Assembly: GCA_011052365.1 (NCBI GenBank)
Contig: DRJC01000023.1
Span: 1-37,554, forward strand
Reading direction: 5' to 3'
DNA length: 37,554 nt
DNA from: Ignavibacteria bacterium
GTDB taxonomy: Bacteria > Bacteroidota > Ignavibacteria > Ignavibacteriales > Ignavibacteriaceae
The position numbers and the translations under genes are program-made. How positions within the stretch are numbered: position 1 is the stretch's first letter; each line of letters opens with the position of its first letter. Positions 17,093-27,947 of this stretch are shown in pieces. The notes below the pieces were generated by a model. The model had not been told where the DNA came from. It did no database searches and saw only the letters and a list, made by a program, of their open reading frames with translations.

Positions 17093-17121
17093 TTGACTAA
17101 ATTTTTAATTAAGGCTATATT
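17093..17121 (+). promoter_or_regulatory. Promoter of the str operon
   Basis: TTGACT (17093-17098), 17 bases, TATATT (17116-17121). It also reads as CTTG-N20-TATATTAG, one base off the Bacteroidota-type -7 element. The predicted start lies near 17128, leaving a leader of about 43 bases before rpsL. It is placed directly after the rpoC terminator, as expected for a new unit. Confidence 0.75.
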
Positions 17122-17170
17122 AGGAGTCTGAAATTTTTTGGAGAACACATATAATTTTAAGGAGTAATTA

Positions 17171-17548
17171 GTGCCGACAATTAATCAGTTAGTTAGAAAA
17201 GGACGTGTTCAAATACTTGCTAAAAAGAAGGCTCCTGCGCTTGAATCTTGTCCGCAGAAACGAGGTGTTTGTACAAGAGTTTATACAACAACACCTAAAA
17301 AACCGAACTCTGCATTAAGGAAAGTTGCAAGAGTAAGATTAACTAACGGTATGGAAGTAACTGCTTATATACCGGGAGAAGGACACAATCTTCAGGAACA
17401 CTCAATCGTTCTAATAAGAGGCGGCAGGATAAAAGATTTACCGGGTGTTCGTTATCATATTATTAGAGGTACATTAGATACAAGCGGTGTTGAAGATAGA
17501 AAAAAAGGACGTTCAAAATACGGCGCAAAAAAACCTAAGGCAAATTAA
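17171..17548 (+). CDS. rpsL: Small-subunit ribosomal protein S12 (uS12)
   Basis: 125 residues with a GTG start behind AAGGAG. K43 and K44 in [12 protein letters not shown] and K88 in [11 protein letters not shown] are wild type, so S12-based streptomycin resistance is not predicted. D89 is the position modified by RimO in some bacteria. S12 lies in the decoding centre. First gene of the str operon. Confidence 0.98.
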   Translation: MPTINQLVRKGRVQILAKKKAPALESCPQKRGVCTRVYTTTPKKPNSALRKVARVRLTNGMEVTAYIPGEGHNLQEHSIVLIRGGRIKDLPGVRYHIIRGTLDTSGVEDRKKGRSKYGAKKPKAN

Positions 17549-17551
17549 TAA

Positions 17552-18019
17552 ATGAGAAAGAAAAGAGCAGAAAAAAGATATTTAAAACCTGATTCAAAAT
17601 ATCAGGATGTAATGGTTGCTAAATTTATAAATTCAATTATGTTAGATGGTAAAAAATCTATTGCAAGAAATATTGTATACGAATCATTTGATATTATAGA
17701 AAAAAGGACTAAGCAACCCGGTGTTGATATTTTCAAAAAAGCTTTGAATAATGTTCAGCCCCTTATTGAAGTACGAAGCAGAAGAGTGGGCGGCGCAACA
17801 TATCAAGTACCGACAGAGGTTAGACCCGAAAGAAGATTAGCACTTGCAATGCGTTGGTTAAAAAATTATGCGAGAGCAAGAAACGACAAATCATCTTCAT
17901 TAAAATTTGCAGCTGAATTAATAGCAGCTTCAAATAACGAAGGTCATGCTGTAAAGAAAAAAGAAGATGTTCACAGAATGGCTGAAGCAAATAAAGCATT
18001 TGCTCATTTTAAATGGTAA
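17552..18019 (+). CDS. rpsG: Small-subunit ribosomal protein S7 (uS7)
   Basis: 155 residues, standard length. Begins [20 protein letters not shown] and contains [19 protein letters not shown], the conserved 16S-binding beta hairpin. S7 starts assembly of the 30S head. Only three bases separate it from rpsL, so the two are probably translationally coupled; the SD lies within rpsL's end. Confidence 0.98.
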   Translation: MRKKRAEKRYLKPDSKYQDVMVAKFINSIMLDGKKSIARNIVYESFDIIEKRTKQPGVDIFKKALNNVQPLIEVRSRRVGGATYQVPTEVRPERRLALAMRWLKNYARARNDKSSSLKFAAELIAASNNEGHAVKKKEDVHRMAEANKAFAHFKW

Positions 18020-18054
18020 GGTAAATTTAAATAAAGGTTGAGTTAGATAAATAG

Positions 18055-20157
18055 ATGGCAGCAAAGATTACAAAAATAGATAAAGTAAGAAACATTGGTA
18101 TTATGGCACACATAGATGCCGGTAAAACAACAACTACAGAACGTATTCTGTTTTATACGGGTAAGGTGCATAGATTAGGAGAAGTTCACGATGGTGCAGC
18201 TGCAATGGATTGGATGGAACAGGAAAAGGAACGCGGTATTACTATTACTAGTGCGGCAACAACTTGTTATTGGAATGATAATCAGATAAATATTATTGAT
18301 ACACCCGGACACGTAGATTTTACAGTTGAAGTTGAAAGATCATTAAGAGTTTTAGACGGTGCTGTAGCGTTGTTTTGTGCTGTTGGCGGCGTTGAACCAC
18401 AGTCTGAAACAGTATGGCGTCAAGCTGATAAATATCAAGTTCCTCGTATTGCTTTTGTAAATAAAATGGACAGAACCGGCGCTGATTTTTATGCAGCTGT
18501 TCAAATGATGAGAGATAGGCTTGGTGCAAATGCAATCCCTCTTTATTTACCGATTGGTGAAGGTGATATGTTTAGCGGCATAATTGATCTCGTTACTCTT
18601 CAAGCAAGAATGTACCACGAAGAAACTTTTGGTGCAACATTTGATGAAATTGAAATCCCGGAAGATTTAAAAGAACTGACAAGTAAATACAGAACTGAAA
18701 TGCTTGAAGCTGTTTCTGATGTTGATGACTCACTCTTAGAAAAATATTTAGAAGGTGAAGAAATAACACCTGAAGAAATAATGAAAGTTTTAAGACAAGC
18801 AACAATTGAATTAAAAATAGTTCCTGTTATTTGCGGTTCTGCTTTTAAGAATAAAGGTGTTCAGAAACTACTTGATTCTATAATAGACTTTTTGCCGTCC
18901 CCAATAGATTCCAAGCAAATAGTTGCTCATAGTGTTCGCACAAATGATGAAGTTATAAGAAAAATTGATGAAAATGAAAAATTTACTGCCCTTGCTTTTA
19001 AAATTATGACAGATCCATTTGTCGGTAAATTAACTTTCTTTAGAGTTTATAGCGGTTCACTAAAATCCGGTTCTTATATTTTCAATTCTGTGAGCGGCAA
19101 GAGAGAAAGAATAAGCAGATTATTATTAATGCACGCAAACCATAGACTAGAATTAGAAGAGGTTAGGGCAGGTGATATTGCTGCCGCAGTCGGATTAAAA
19201 TTTACAAAAACAGGCGATACACTTTGTACTGAAGATCAACCGGTTATGTTGGAACAAATTGAATTTCCGGAACCTGTTATTCAAATTGCGATTGAACCGA
19301 AAACCAAGGCAGATCAGGATAAACTTTCCGAATCTCTTGTAAAATTATCTGATGAAGATCCAACTTTTAAAATAAAAGTTGATGATGAAACCGGACAAAC
19401 TCTTATTAGCGGAATGGGCGAACTTCACCTTGAAATTTTAGTTGATAGAATGAAAAGAGAGTTCAAAGTTGATGCAAATGTAGGTAAACCCCAGGTAGCT
19501 TATAGAGAAACGATCACGGCAACTGTTAACTCAGAGGGAAAATTTGTAAGGCAATCCGGAGGTAGAGGAAAATATGGTCACGTTTGGATTGAACTTGGAC
19601 CAAATGAATCGGGTAAAGGATTTGAATTTGAAAATGCCATAGTTGGCGGTGCAGTTCCAAGAGAATATATACCTGCTGTTTCTAAAGGTATAGAGGAAGC
19701 TATGAGAAACGGTGTAGTTGCCGGTTTCCCCGTAGTAGATATTAAAGCAAAACTATATGATGGTTCGTTTCACGATGTAGATTCGGATGAAATATCTTTT
19801 AAAGTTGCAGGTTCAATGGCATTTAAAAATGGTGCAAGAAAAGCAAAACCAGCTTTATTAGAACCAATGATGTCGGTTGAAGTGGTAACTCCGGAAGAAT
19901 ATTTGGGTGATGTTATGGGAGACCTTAACTCAAGAAGAGGAAAAATAGAAGGTTTTATAGCACGTAAAGACGCTCAAGTAATTAATGCGGAAGTACCTCT
20001 TTCGGAAATGTTTGGTTACGCTACTATTTTAAGATCAATGACTCAGGGCAGAGCTATTTATTCAATGCAGTTTCTACATTATAAGCAGGTACCAAGATCA
20101 ATTGCAGATGAAATTGCAGAAAAAACTATCGGTAAGAAAACCGAAACAACGGTATAA
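18055..20157 (+). CDS. fusA: Translation elongation factor G
   Basis: 700 residues with all five EF-G domains. The P-loop is A18HIDAGKT25, followed by the switch region [19 protein letters not shown] and NKMD. Domain IV contains [12 protein letters not shown] and domain V ends the protein. It drives tRNA-mRNA translocation using GTP, contacting L7/L12 and L11 encoded upstream. Only this EF-G copy is in the window. Confidence 0.97.
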   Translation: MAAKITKIDKVRNIGIMAHIDAGKTTTTERILFYTGKVHRLGEVHDGAAAMDWMEQEKERGITITSAATTCYWNDNQINIIDTPGHVDFTVEVERSLRVLDGAVALFCAVGGVEPQSETVWRQADKYQVPRIAFVNKMDRTGADFYAAVQMMRDRLGANAIPLYLPIGEGDMFSGIIDLVTLQARMYHEETFGATFDEIEIPEDLKELTSKYRTEMLEAVSDVDDSLLEKYLEGEEITPEEIMKVLRQATIELKIVPVICGSAFKNKGVQKLLDSIIDFLPSPIDSKQIVAHSVRTNDEVIRKIDENEKFTALAFKIMTDPFVGKLTFFRVYSGSLKSGSYIFNSVSGKRERISRLLLMHANHRLELEEVRAGDIAAAVGLKFTKTGDTLCTEDQPVMLEQIEFPEPVIQIAIEPKTKADQDKLSESLVKLSDEDPTFKIKVDDETGQTLISGMGELHLEILVDRMKREFKVDANVGKPQVAYRETITATVNSEGKFVRQSGGRGKYGHVWIELGPNESGKGFEFENAIVGGAVPREYIPAVSKGIEEAMRNGVVAGFPVVDIKAKLYDGSFHDVDSDEISFKVAGSMAFKNGARKAKPALLEPMMSVEVVTPEEYLGDVMGDLNSRRGKIEGFIARKDAQVINAEVPLSEMFGYATILRSMTQGRAIYSMQFLHYKQVPRSIADEIAEKTIGKKTETTV

Positions 20158-20198
20158 AAAATTTAAAAAAAGCATTAACATTTAAAGGAGATTATAAG

Positions 20199-21404
20199 AT
20201 GGCTAAAGAAAAATTTGATAGGAGCAAACCTCACGTTAACGTAGGAACAATTGGTCACGTTGATCATGGTAAAACCACATTAACGGCTGCCATCACAATG
20301 GCTCTCGCAATCAAGGGATTATCTGATACTAGAACTTTTGATAGTATTGATAATGCACCTGAAGAAAGAGAAAGAGGTATTACAATTGCAACAGCTCACG
20401 TTGAATATTCAACTGAGAAAAGACACTACGCCCACGTTGATTGTCCCGGTCACGCAGATTATGTTAAGAACATGATTACCGGTGCTGCTCAGATGGATGG
20501 TGCAATTTTAGTTGTTGCTGCTACTGACGGACCAATGCCTCAAACAAGAGAGCATATCCTTTTAGCACGCCAGGTAGGTGTACCCAGAATAGTAGTTTTT
20601 ATGAATAAAATTGATATGGTGGATGACGAAGAATTAATTGAGTTGGTTGAAGTTGAGTTAAGAGACCTATTAAATGAGTATGAATTCCCTGGAGATGAAA
20701 TTCCAATTATCAAAGGTTCAGCACTTAAGGCTTTGGAAGCAGCCACTTCCGGTGCTCCTGCTGACGATGAAAGATATAATTGTATTTGGGAACTCTTAGA
20801 TGCAGTTGATTCATACATCCCGCTTCCTGAAAGAGATACTGATAAACCTTTCTTAATGCCTGTTGAGGATGTTTTCTCTATCACCGGTAGAGGAACAGTT
20901 GCAACCGGTAGAGTTGAAAGAGGTCAGGTTAAAATTCAGGAAGAAGTTGAACTTATCGGTTTAGGTTTACACAAAAAAACAGTTGTTACCGGTGTGGAAA
21001 TGTTTAGAAAAGAACTTGATTCAGCAATGGCCGGCGACAATGCAGGTATACTTTTACGCGGTATTGATAAAAAAGAAATACAAAGAGGAATGGTTTTGGC
21101 TAAAACCGGTTCTATTACACCTCACCATAAATTTGAAGGTGAAGTATATATCTTATCAAAAGACGAAGGCGGAAGACACACACCGTTTTTTAACGGTTAC
21201 AGACCACAGTTCTATTTTAGAACAACTGATGTAACAGGTGTTGCAACTTTACCTTCAGGCACCGAAATGGTTATGCCTGGTGATAATGTAAAACTAAGCG
21301 TTGAACTTATTACCGATATTGCTATGGAAGATGGTTTACGTTTTGCTATCCGTGAAGGCGGCAGAACAGTAGGCGCAGGTGTTGTAACTAAAATTATTGA
21401 ATAA
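20199..21404 (+). CDS. tuf: Translation elongation factor Tu
   Basis: 401 residues, a few more than the E. coli protein. P-loop G19HVDHGKT26, switch [12 protein letters not shown], then DCPGHADY and NKID. Domain II has [13 protein letters not shown]. It carries aminoacyl-tRNA to the ribosome. A strong AAAGGAG SD is present. It sits after fusA, and the second tuf site between tRNA-Thr and tRNA-Trp is empty here, so this may be the only copy in the genome. Confidence 0.98.
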   Translation: MAKEKFDRSKPHVNVGTIGHVDHGKTTLTAAITMALAIKGLSDTRTFDSIDNAPEERERGITIATAHVEYSTEKRHYAHVDCPGHADYVKNMITGAAQMDGAILVVAATDGPMPQTREHILLARQVGVPRIVVFMNKIDMVDDEELIELVEVELRDLLNEYEFPGDEIPIIKGSALKALEAATSGAPADDERYNCIWELLDAVDSYIPLPERDTDKPFLMPVEDVFSITGRGTVATGRVERGQVKIQEEVELIGLGLHKKTVVTGVEMFRKELDSAMAGDNAGILLRGIDKKEIQRGMVLAKTGSITPHHKFEGEVYILSKDEGGRHTPFFNGYRPQFYFRTTDVTGVATLPSGTEMVMPGDNVKLSVELITDIAMEDGLRFAIREGGRTVGAGVVTKIIE

Positions 21405-21417
21405 AAAATAATTCAGA

Positions 21418-21443
21418 ATGGGAGAAAGAGATCTTTTTCCCAT
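21418..21443 (+). terminator. Stable hairpin between tuf and rpsJ
   Basis: ATGGGAGAAAG and CTTTTTCCCAT form an 11-bp stem with one wobble around an AGAT loop. It begins 13 bases after the tuf stop. No T-run follows, so it could be a partial terminator, a processing site or a 3' protector that lets tuf mRNA levels differ from the S10 genes. Confidence 0.4.
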
Positions 21444-21479
21444 CCTGTTGTAAAAATGTTTACTTAAAGGAGACTCTAA

Positions 21480-21788
21480 TTGGCTGGACAGAAAATAAGA
21501 ATAAAATTGAAATCTTATGATCATATATTGATTGATAAATCAACTGAAAAGATTATAAAAACAGTAAAAAGTACCGGTGCAGTGGTTTCAGGTCCTATTC
21601 CATTACCTACAAAAAGAACTTTGTACACAGTGCTGAAGTCTCCACATGTTGATAAAAAATCTCGTGAACAATTTGAAACCCGTTCACACAAAAGAATTAT
21701 AGATATACATAATTCAAATAATAAAACCGTCGATTCTCTAAGTAAATTAGATATACCGGCGGGTGTAGATATTGAGATAAAGCTTTAA
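21480..21788 (+). CDS. rpsJ: Small-subunit ribosomal protein S10 (uS10)
   Basis: 102 residues, TTG start behind AAAGGAG. Standard S10 sequence: [20 protein letters not shown], then [30 protein letters not shown]10 lies in the 30S head and, as NusE, pairs with NusB in antitermination. It is the first gene of the long S10-spc-alpha run; no separate promoter was recognised in the 75-base gap after tuf. Confidence 0.98.
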   Translation: MAGQKIRIKLKSYDHILIDKSTEKIIKTVKSTGAVVSGPIPLPTKRTLYTVLKSPHVDKKSREQFETRSHKRIIDIHNSNNKTVDSLSKLDIPAGVDIEIKL

Positions 21789-21801
21789 TGAAATTGGAGT
21801 A

Positions 21802-22428
21802 ATGATGTCCGGCATATTAGGTAGAAAATTAGGAATGTCAAGTGTTTTTGGCGAAAATGGTAAGAGGATACCTGTTACTGCTATTCAGGCAGGACCTTGT
21901 AAAATTGTGACCATTAGGACAAAAGAAAAAGACGGTTATAAAGCTTTACAAGTTGGTTTCGGTACAAAAAAAGAAAAGAACTTGAACAAACCTATTTTGG
22001 GTCATTTTAAAAAAAATAATGTTCAACCAACAGCTCATCTTAAAGAATTTCGCTTTGATGAAATTTCTGAGTACGAAGTTGGTCAAGAAATTAAAGCCGA
22101 CTTTTTTCAAGAAGGTGAGAAAATTAAGGTTAGAGCAAAGAGTAAAGGAAAAGGATTTCAGGGTGTAATGAAAAGACACGGGTTTAAAGGTGTTGGTGGA
22201 ACAACCCACGGTCAAAGTGATAGACTAAGGGCGCCAGGTTCAATTGGTCAAAGTTCAGATCCTTCAAGAGTATTGAAAGGAATGAGAATGGCAGGACGAA
22301 CAGGCGGTAAAGGTGTAACCATATCAAACTTGGAAGTAATTAAAGTATTACCTGAAGAAAATATAATATTAGTTAACGGATCAGTTCCTGGTTCAATAAA
22401 TTCAATTGTAGAATTGATTAAGCCATAG
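21802..22428 (+). CDS. rplC: Large-subunit ribosomal protein L3 (uL3)
   Basis: 208 residues. Begins GILGRKLGMSSVFGENGKRI. The long loop reaching the peptidyl-transferase centre contains GTTHGQSDRLRAPGSIGQSS; the glutamine in SIGQ is the PrmB methylation site in E. coli. Two consecutive ATG codons could start the protein. An early assembly protein of the 50S. Confidence 0.98.
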   Translation: MMSGILGRKLGMSSVFGENGKRIPVTAIQAGPCKIVTIRTKEKDGYKALQVGFGTKKEKNLNKPILGHFKKNNVQPTAHLKEFRFDEISEYEVGQEIKADFFQEGEKIKVRAKSKGKGFQGVMKRHGFKGVGGTTHGQSDRLRAPGSIGQSSDPSRVLKGMRMAGRTGGKGVTISNLEVIKVLPEENIILVNGSVPGSINSIVELIKP

Positions 22429-22456
22429 GCTTATTAAAAAGAAGTAAGAATAGATT

Positions 22457-23104
22457 ATGAAATTAGAAGTATACAAAACAGACGGAAAAACAGCCGGTGA
22501 TCAAATAGAACTTGCAGATGATATCTTTGGTATTGATCCAAACGATCACGCTATTTATCTGTCTGTAAAGGCTTATTTAGCAAACCAAAGACAGGGTACA
22601 GCTAAGGCTAAGGAAAGAAGTGAAGTACGTGGCGGCGGTAGAAAACCTTTTAAACAGAAAGGAAGAGGCGGTGCAAGAGCAGGTACAACCAGGTCTCCTT
22701 TATGGGTTGGCGGCGGAACTATCTTTGGACCCCGTCCAAGAAGTTACAGACAAGATCTTCCCAAAAAGGTAAACAGGCTTGCAAGAAAATCAGCTTTAAG
22801 CTACAAAATTAAAGATGAACAATTAATGATTGTAGAAGATTTTAATTTTGAGAAGCCAAAAACAAAAGAACTTATAAAAATATTGGATGCTTTAAAAGTT
22901 GCCGGTAAAAAAGTTCTTATTCTTACAAAAGGAAATCTTGTTAGTGTGTATATATCCGGTAGGAATATACCTAAAATAAAAATATTAGAAGCTGATAAAG
23001 CATCTACATACGATATATTAAATAATCAGGTAATGATAATCCAAAAAAGTGCTGTTGAAGATATTGTAAATACTTTTAGAACAAAAGCAGAGGCGGTTAA
23101 CTAA
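22457..23104 (+). CDS. rplD: Large-subunit ribosomal protein L4 (uL4)
   Basis: 215 residues. The extended arginine/glycine-rich loop (about 57-97: RGGGRKPFKQKGRGGARAGT then GGGTIFGPRPRSY) reaches the exit-tunnel constriction where macrolides bind; no deletion is apparent. In gamma-proteobacteria L4 also represses the S10 operon. That cannot be assumed here. Confidence 0.98.
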   Translation: MKLEVYKTDGKTAGDQIELADDIFGIDPNDHAIYLSVKAYLANQRQGTAKAKERSEVRGGGRKPFKQKGRGGARAGTTRSPLWVGGGTIFGPRPRSYRQDLPKKVNRLARKSALSYKIKDEQLMIVEDFNFEKPKTKELIKILDALKVAGKKVLILTKGNLVSVYISGRNIPKIKILEADKASTYDILNNQVMIIQKSAVEDIVNTFRTKAEAVN

Positions 23105-23105
23105 G

Positions 23106-23399
23106 ATGCATCGAATATTAATAAAACCTTTGATAACTGAGAAAATGACTAATCTATCTGCTGATGAAGGAAAATACGGTTTTATTGTTAACCCTAAAGC
23201 AAATAAGATTGAGATTGCAAAAGCAATTGAGCAAAAATTTCAAGTAAAAGTTATTAATGTTAAAACATTAAACTATGCCGGTAAAACTAAAACACAGTTT
23301 AGAAAAAATGGAAGATTTACCGGAAAAACAGCAAAATATAAAAAAGCAATAATTACCCTTAAAGAAGGGGATACAATAGAACTCTTTGAACAAGTATAG
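23106..23399 (+). CDS. rplW: Large-subunit ribosomal protein L23 (uL23)
   Basis: 97 residues, starting MHRILIKPLITEKMTNLSAD with the family core YGFIVNPKANKIEIAKAIEQ. L23 lines the tunnel exit and docks trigger factor and the signal recognition particle. Its ATG is one base after the rplD stop, so translation is probably coupled. Confidence 0.97.
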   Translation: MHRILIKPLITEKMTNLSADEGKYGFIVNPKANKIEIAKAIEQKFQVKVINVKTLNYAGKTKTQFRKNGRFTGKTAKYKKAIITLKEGDTIELFEQV

Positions 23400-23421
23400 A
23401 TATTGTTATTAGGATAGATAA

Positions 23422-24252
23422 ATGGCTATTAAAAAATTAAGACCAAGAACACCGGGAACCAGATTTATGTCACGCTCATCTTTTGATGAGATTACAAAAA
23501 CTACACCTGAAAAATCTCTAACTGTTTCACTTAAGAAATCAGGTGGACGTAATAATAAGGGACGGGTTACAGCAAGACATATTGGTGGTGGTCATAAAAG
23601 AAAATATAGAATAATCGATTTTAAAAGAGATAAACACGGCGTTCCGGCAAAAGTTTATTCAATTGAATATGACCCTAACAGAACTTGCAGAATAGCACTA
23701 TTACACTATGCAGACGGTGAAAAAAGATATATCCTTGCACCGGAAGGATTAAAAGTCGGTGCAACTGTTACGTCCGGCAGCGGAAGTGAAATTAGTGTTG
23801 GTAATGCAATGCATTTGAAAGATATGCCGTTAGGCAGTATGATTCACAATGTTGAGATGAGACCCGGCAAGGGAGGTCAATTAGCGAGAAGTGCAGGTAC
23901 AGGAATTCAGGTTATGGCAAAAGAAGGAAAATACGCACAATTAAAAATGCCTTCGGGTGAAGTAAGACTTGTGTCTTTAGAATGTATAGCAACTTACGGT
24001 GTGGTTGGCAACTCAGAACAGGAAAATATTGTTTGGGGTAAAGCCGGAAGAATGAGATGGAAAGGCAGAAGACCAAAAGTTAGAGGTGTTGCAATGAACC
24101 CTGTTGATCACCCTATGGGTGGTGGAGAAGGTAAAACATCAGGCGGCGGTCATCCTGTTTCACCATGGGGACAAGCTGCAAAAGGTTTGAAAACAAGAAA
24201 ACATAAAAAAGAATCAAATAAATATATTGTTAAAAAAAGGACTAAAAAGTAG
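23422..24252 (+). CDS. rplB: Large-subunit ribosomal protein L2 (uL2)
   Basis: 276 residues, full length. H230 in [18 protein letters not shown] corresponds to E. coli H229, important for peptidyl transfer. The OB and SH3-like cores ([40 protein letters not shown]) are intact and the C terminus is lysine-rich. It bridges the subunits near the catalytic centre. Confidence 0.98.
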   Translation: MAIKKLRPRTPGTRFMSRSSFDEITKTTPEKSLTVSLKKSGGRNNKGRVTARHIGGGHKRKYRIIDFKRDKHGVPAKVYSIEYDPNRTCRIALLHYADGEKRYILAPEGLKVGATVTSGSGSEISVGNAMHLKDMPLGSMIHNVEMRPGKGGQLARSAGTGIQVMAKEGKYAQLKMPSGEVRLVSLECIATYGVVGNSEQENIVWGKAGRMRWKGRRPKVRGVAMNPVDHPMGGGEGKTSGGGHPVSPWGQAAKGLKTRKHKKESNKYIVKKRTKK

Positions 24253-24261
24253 AGAGAATAT

Positions 24262-24549
24262 ATGCCACGTTCAGTAAAAAAAGGACCGTTTGTAAACTAT
24301 AAGCTTAATGATAAAATTCAAAAGCTAAACGAATCCAATCAAAAAAAGATTGTAAAAACATGGTCCCGTTCTTCAACTATTACGCCTGATTTTGTAGGTC
24401 ATACAATAGCAGTTCATAATGGTAATAAAATGATACCTGTTTATATTACTGAAAATATGGTTGGTCATAAACTCGGAGAGTTTTCTCCTACAAGAATTTT
24501 TAGAGGACATCCCGGGACAAAAGCAGAGAAAGCTGCAAGAGGTAAATAA
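24262..24549 (+). CDS. rpsS: Small-subunit ribosomal protein S19 (uS19)
   Basis: 95 residues. [15 protein letters not shown] and [17 protein letters not shown] are diagnostic. S19 binds the 30S head next to S13 (rpsM, 33393) and contacts tRNA and bridge elements. Nine bases after rplB. Confidence 0.98.
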   Translation: MPRSVKKGPFVNYKLNDKIQKLNESNQKKIVKTWSRSSTITPDFVGHTIAVHNGNKMIPVYITENMVGHKLGEFSPTRIFRGHPGTKAEKAARGK

Positions 24550-24573
24550 AAATTTAAAGGAATCTTGAATAAT

Positions 24574-24924
24574 ATGGAAGCAAGAGCAATAAATAAATAT
24601 ATACCGTCATCACCAAGGAAAATGAGATTGGTTGTAGATCTTGTTCGAGGTATGTCAGTAGAAAAAGCGATTGAAGTTCTTCATTTTCATCAGCAACACG
24701 CTTCGGAAGATGTTGAAACTACTTTAAGATCCGCTGTGGCAAATTTTCTAAACAGTGAAGACTCAACAAGAACAGACCCTGCTGAACTATTTATTAAAGA
24801 AGCTTTTGTTGATCAGGGACCTACAATTAAAAGAATTATGCCGCGGGCAATGGGAAGAGCTTATAAAATAAGAAAAAGGTCTTGTCATTTAACAATAGTT
24901 GTTGCAACTAAGGCAGAAAATTAG
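24574..24924 (+). CDS. rplV: Large-subunit ribosomal protein L22 (uL22)
   Basis: 116 residues from the ATG at 24574. An in-frame TTG at 24565 would add three residues, but it lies only three bases from the AAGGA SD, so the ATG is preferred. The core is SPRKMRLVVDLVRGMSVEKA; the tunnel-reaching hairpin contains RIMPRAMGRAYKIRKRSCH. L22 forms the constriction together with L4. Confidence 0.96.
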   Translation: MEARAINKYIPSSPRKMRLVVDLVRGMSVEKAIEVLHFHQQHASEDVETTLRSAVANFLNSEDSTRTDPAELFIKEAFVDQGPTIKRIMPRAMGRAYKIRKRSCHLTIVVATKAEN

Positions 24925-24935
24925 GAGGATAATTT

Positions 24936-25577
24936 TTGGGACAGAAAACACATCCATTAGGTTTTAGAGTCGGTGTTATTAAAGGTTGGGATTCTAACTG
25001 GTATGAAAAACATAGTTATGCACCTAAGCTAAAAGAAGATGCAAAAATAAGAGAATATGTTAGAAACAGGTTAAAAAAAGCAGGTATCTCTAAATTAATT
25101 ATTGATAGGACTTCTAAAAAAATATTATTAACTATACATACTTCAAGACCTGGTGTGGTTATCGGTAAAAGTGGTAAAGAGATTACACAATTAGAGCAGG
25201 AATTAAAAAGCATTACTGATAAAGATGTTAAAGTTCAAATAACAGAAATAAAAAGACCGGAATTAGATGCATATTTGGTCGCTGAAAATTTAGCCCATCA
25301 ATTATCCGGTAGAATGTCTTTTAGAAGAGCAATGAAAATGGCTATTACAGCGGGAATGAGAATGGGTGCCGAAGGTATTAGAATTATGTGCTCAGGTAGA
25401 TTGGGCGGTGCAGAAATGGCTAGAACGGAACAATACAAAAAGGGTAGAATACCTTTGCATACTATAAGAGCCGATATTGATTATGCCTGTGGAAGAGCAG
25501 AAACAATTTACGGTTCAATAGGCATAAAAGTTTGGATATGCCGAGGTGAAATTTTAGGAAAAAGAGTTACAGAATAA
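24936..25577 (+). CDS. rpsC: Small-subunit ribosomal protein S3 (uS3)
   Basis: 213 residues with a TTG start behind [26 protein letters not shown] is the typical N terminus. The KH domain has [13 protein letters not shown] and the C-terminal domain has [20 protein letters not shown]3 lines the mRNA entry channel and has helicase activity with S4. No long C-terminal tail is present. Confidence 0.98.
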   Translation: MGQKTHPLGFRVGVIKGWDSNWYEKHSYAPKLKEDAKIREYVRNRLKKAGISKLIIDRTSKKILLTIHTSRPGVVIGKSGKEITQLEQELKSITDKDVKVQITEIKRPELDAYLVAENLAHQLSGRMSFRRAMKMAITAGMRMGAEGIRIMCSGRLGGAEMARTEQYKKGRIPLHTIRADIDYACGRAETIYGSIGIKVWICRGEILGKRVTE

Positions 25578-25597
25578 TTACCGGGAGATTTTGAATT

Positions 25598-26014
25598 ATG
25601 TTAATGCCGAAGAGAGTAAAATTTAGGAAATCACAAAGGGGTAGAATGACAGGTAAAGCTTACCGTGGCAGTTCTGTATCATTTGGTGATTTTGGGTTAA
25701 AAGCATTGGAACCTCATTGGATTACAAGCAGACAGATTGAAGCCTGCCGTGTAGCTCTCTCAAGAAAAATGAAAAGAGACGGTAAAGTTTGGATAAGAAT
25801 TTTTCCTGATAAGCCTGTATCAAAAAAACCGTTGGAAACAAGAATGGGTAAAGGTAAAGGTGCACCTGAATTTTGGGTTGCTGTAGTTAAACCCGGCAGA
25901 GTAATGTTTGAAGTTTCAGGCGTTTCCAAGGAAATAGCCCAGGCAGCATTAAAAAGTTGTTCTTATAAATTACCAATTAAAACAAAAGTTGTACAAAGAC
26001 CGGATTACGAATAA
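25598..26014 (+). CDS. rplP: Large-subunit ribosomal protein L16 (uL16)
   Basis: 138 residues. [20 protein letters not shown] matches the standard N terminus, which supports the first ATG over the internal ATG at 25604. Contains [20 protein letters not shown], the loop near the A-site tRNA. A late-assembling protein needed for peptidyl-transferase function. Confidence 0.98.
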   Translation: MLMPKRVKFRKSQRGRMTGKAYRGSSVSFGDFGLKALEPHWITSRQIEACRVALSRKMKRDGKVWIRIFPDKPVSKKPLETRMGKGKGAPEFWVAVVKPGRVMFEVSGVSKEIAQAALKSCSYKLPIKTKVVQRPDYE

Positions 26015-26034
26015 ACGCTATTGAGGAAATAAAT

Positions 26035-26265
26035 ATGAAAGCCCACGAAGTAAGAGAAATGAAAGAAAACGAGCTTATTAAAAGAATAGCTGAAGAAGAA
26101 AAGAATATAATTGATTTACGTTTTGCTCATCAGCTAAAGCAGCTTACTAATACTGCAAAGTTGAAAATGGCTAAAAGTGATATTGCAAGAATGAAAACAA
26201 TATTAAAAGAAAAAAGATCTGCTGAAAGTGTATCAGCCGATGCTAATGAAGGAGTAACTGCTTAA
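26035..26265 (+). CDS. rpmC: Large-subunit ribosomal protein L29 (uL29)
   Basis: 76 residues. Two-helix protein with the family marks [20 protein letters not shown] and [14 protein letters not shown]. About ten residues longer than typical, ending in a polar tail ([15 protein letters not shown]). Sits at the tunnel exit beside L23. Confidence 0.97.
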   Translation: MKAHEVREMKENELIKRIAEEEKNIIDLRFAHQLKQLTNTAKLKMAKSDIARMKTILKEKRSAESVSADANEGVTA

Positions 26266-26267
26266 TT

Positions 26268-26525
26268 ATGGAACAAAGGGCTTTAAGAAAAACAAGAACC
26301 GGAACTGTTGTCAGCGACAAAATGGATAAGACTATCACTGTGTCAATAGAGAGAAAAGTTCCGCATCCTATTTATAAGAAGTATTTTAAGAAAACTACAA
26401 AGCTTATGGCTCACGATGAAAAGGGTGAGTGCAATATTGGTGATAAAGTTAAAATAATGGAAACACGTCCTCTAAGTGCTAAAAAAAGATGGCGCTTAAT
26501 TGAAATTTTAGAAAAAGCTAAGTAG
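26268..26525 (+). CDS. rpsQ: Small-subunit ribosomal protein S17 (uS17)
   Basis: 85 residues. OB-fold with [20 protein letters not shown] and [21 protein letters not shown] primary 16S rRNA-binding protein of the 30S body. It starts two bases after the rpmC stop, implying coupled translation. Confidence 0.98.
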   Translation: MEQRALRKTRTGTVVSDKMDKTITVSIERKVPHPIYKKYFKKTTKLMAHDEKGECNIGDKVKIMETRPLSAKKRWRLIEILEKAK

Positions 26526-26545
26526 TTAATAAGGAGTAGTGTAAA

Positions 26546-26914
26546 ATGATTCAGGAAGAAACAAATTTAGTTGTTGCCGATAATTCCGGAGCCAAAAAGG
26601 TAAGATGCATTCGTGTGCTCGGTGGTAGCGGTAGAAGATATGCCAGCATCGGTGATTTAATTGTTGTGTCTGTTAAAGCAGCTATTCCTAATAGTAATGT
26701 AAAAAAAGGCGAAGTTTCAAGAGCGGTAATAGTAAGAACTAAAAAAGAAGTAAGACGCAAGGACGGTTCATACATAAGGTTTGATGAAAATGCAGCCGTG
26801 CTGTTAAGTAACCAAAATGAACCGAGAGGAACACGTATTTTTGGACCTGTTGCCAGAGAATTAAGAGATAAGCAATACATGAAAATTGTTTCTCTTGCAC
26901 CGGAAGTTTTATAA
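26546..26914 (+). CDS. rplN: Large-subunit ribosomal protein L14 (uL14)
   Basis: 122 residues, standard length. [20 protein letters not shown] and the C-terminal [20 protein letters not shown] are diagnostic. L14 forms an intersubunit bridge and is the docking site of the silencing factor RsfS. SD AAGGAG precedes the ATG. First gene of the spc-type segment. Confidence 0.98.
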   Translation: MIQEETNLVVADNSGAKKVRCIRVLGGSGRRYASIGDLIVVSVKAAIPNSNVKKGEVSRAVIVRTKKEVRRKDGSYIRFDENAAVLLSNQNEPRGTRIFGPVARELRDKQYMKIVSLAPEVL

Positions 26915-26923
26915 GGATTACAA

Positions 26924-27253
26924 ATGAAAGTTAAAATTCACAAAAATGATAATGTGGTAGTAATTGCCGGAAACGATAAAGGAAAAACCGGGAAAATATT
27001 AAAAGTTTTTCCAAAAATATCCAGAGTAATTATTGAAGGCATTAACATTAGAAAGAGACATACAAAACCGACTCAAACTAATCCTCAAGGAGGAATATTA
27101 GAGAAAGAGGCACCTATTCATATTTCTAACGTTATGTTGTTGGATCCAAAATCCAACGAACCGACAAGAATTGGTGCACAAGTAATACTGGATGAAAAAA
27201 CCGGTAAAAAGAAAAGAGTTCGTGTAAGTAAAATAAGTGGAGAAATGATTTAA
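26924..27253 (+). CDS. rplX: Large-subunit ribosomal protein L24 (uL24)
   Basis: 109 residues. The KOW motif is [20 protein letters not shown], followed by [20 protein letters not shown]. An assembly initiator of the 50S subunit near the tunnel exit. Ten bases after rplN. Confidence 0.98.
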   Translation: MKVKIHKNDNVVVIAGNDKGKTGKILKVFPKISRVIIEGINIRKRHTKPTQTNPQGGILEKEAPIHISNVMLLDPKSNEPTRIGAQVILDEKTGKKKRVRVSKISGEMI

Positions 27254-27278
27254 ATTCAAATAAGGTTTTTATCTGAAA

Positions 27279-27935
27279 ATGGCTGAGAAAAAAGAACAAA
27301 AAAATAAAGAACAAAAAACACCTAAAGCAAAAAAAGAAAAAGCAAAGGTGAAAAAAGCGGTAGTTGAAGTTGTAATTCCAACTAGGCTTGAAGAAATATA
27401 TAAAAAAGAAATCGTACCGGCTCTTAAGAAAAAATTTAATTATAAGAGTGTTATGCAGGTACCAAGGCTTTCAAAAATTGTAGTAAATATGGGTGTTGGT
27501 GCTGCCGTTGCTGATTCAAAAGTACTTGATGAAGCAATAAAAAGTATTGAAACTATTACCGGTCAAAAATCAAGCGTTAGAACTGCAAAGAAAGCTATTT
27601 CCAACTTTAAACTTCGTGCCGGTATGAAAATTGGAACAATGGTTACTCTAAGGCGAAATAAAATGTATGAATTTTTAGATAGAGTGGTAAATATTGCTTT
27701 GCCTCGTGTAAGAGATTTTAGAGGAATGTCCGATAAATCATTTGATGGCAGAGGAAATTATAGCTTAGGTATTAAAGAACATATAATATTTCCCGAAATA
27801 GATATTGACAGAGTAAATAAAATTTTAGGAATGGATATTACTTTTGTTACAACGGCTAAAACTGATGCTGAAGCTTATGAATTATTGTTGGCTTTCGGTG
27901 TTCCATTTGTAAAAAAAGAAGTTAAATCAGCTTAA
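27279..27935 (+). CDS. rplE: Large-subunit ribosomal protein L5 (uL5) with N-terminal lysine-rich extension
   Basis: 218 residues, about 35-40 longer than usual. The normal L5 begins near residue 36 ([20 protein letters not shown]) and includes [14 protein letters not shown] and [18 protein letters not shown]. The extra 1-35 is almost entirely Lys, Glu, Gln and Ala and is probably disordered. The start looks real because no ATG, GTG or TTG gives the canonical length with an SD, but the SD at 27279 is itself weak. L5 binds 5S rRNA and contacts P-site tRNA. Confidence 0.95.
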   Translation: MAEKKEQKNKEQKTPKAKKEKAKVKKAVVEVVIPTRLEEIYKKEIVPALKKKFNYKSVMQVPRLSKIVVNMGVGAAVADSKVLDEAIKSIETITGQKSSVRTAKKAISNFKLRAGMKIGTMVTLRRNKMYEFLDRVVNIALPRVRDFRGMSDKSFDGRGNYSLGIKEHIIFPEIDIDRVNKILGMDITFVTTAKTDAEAYELLLAFGVPFVKKEVKSA

Positions 27936-27947
27936 TTAGGAGAATTA

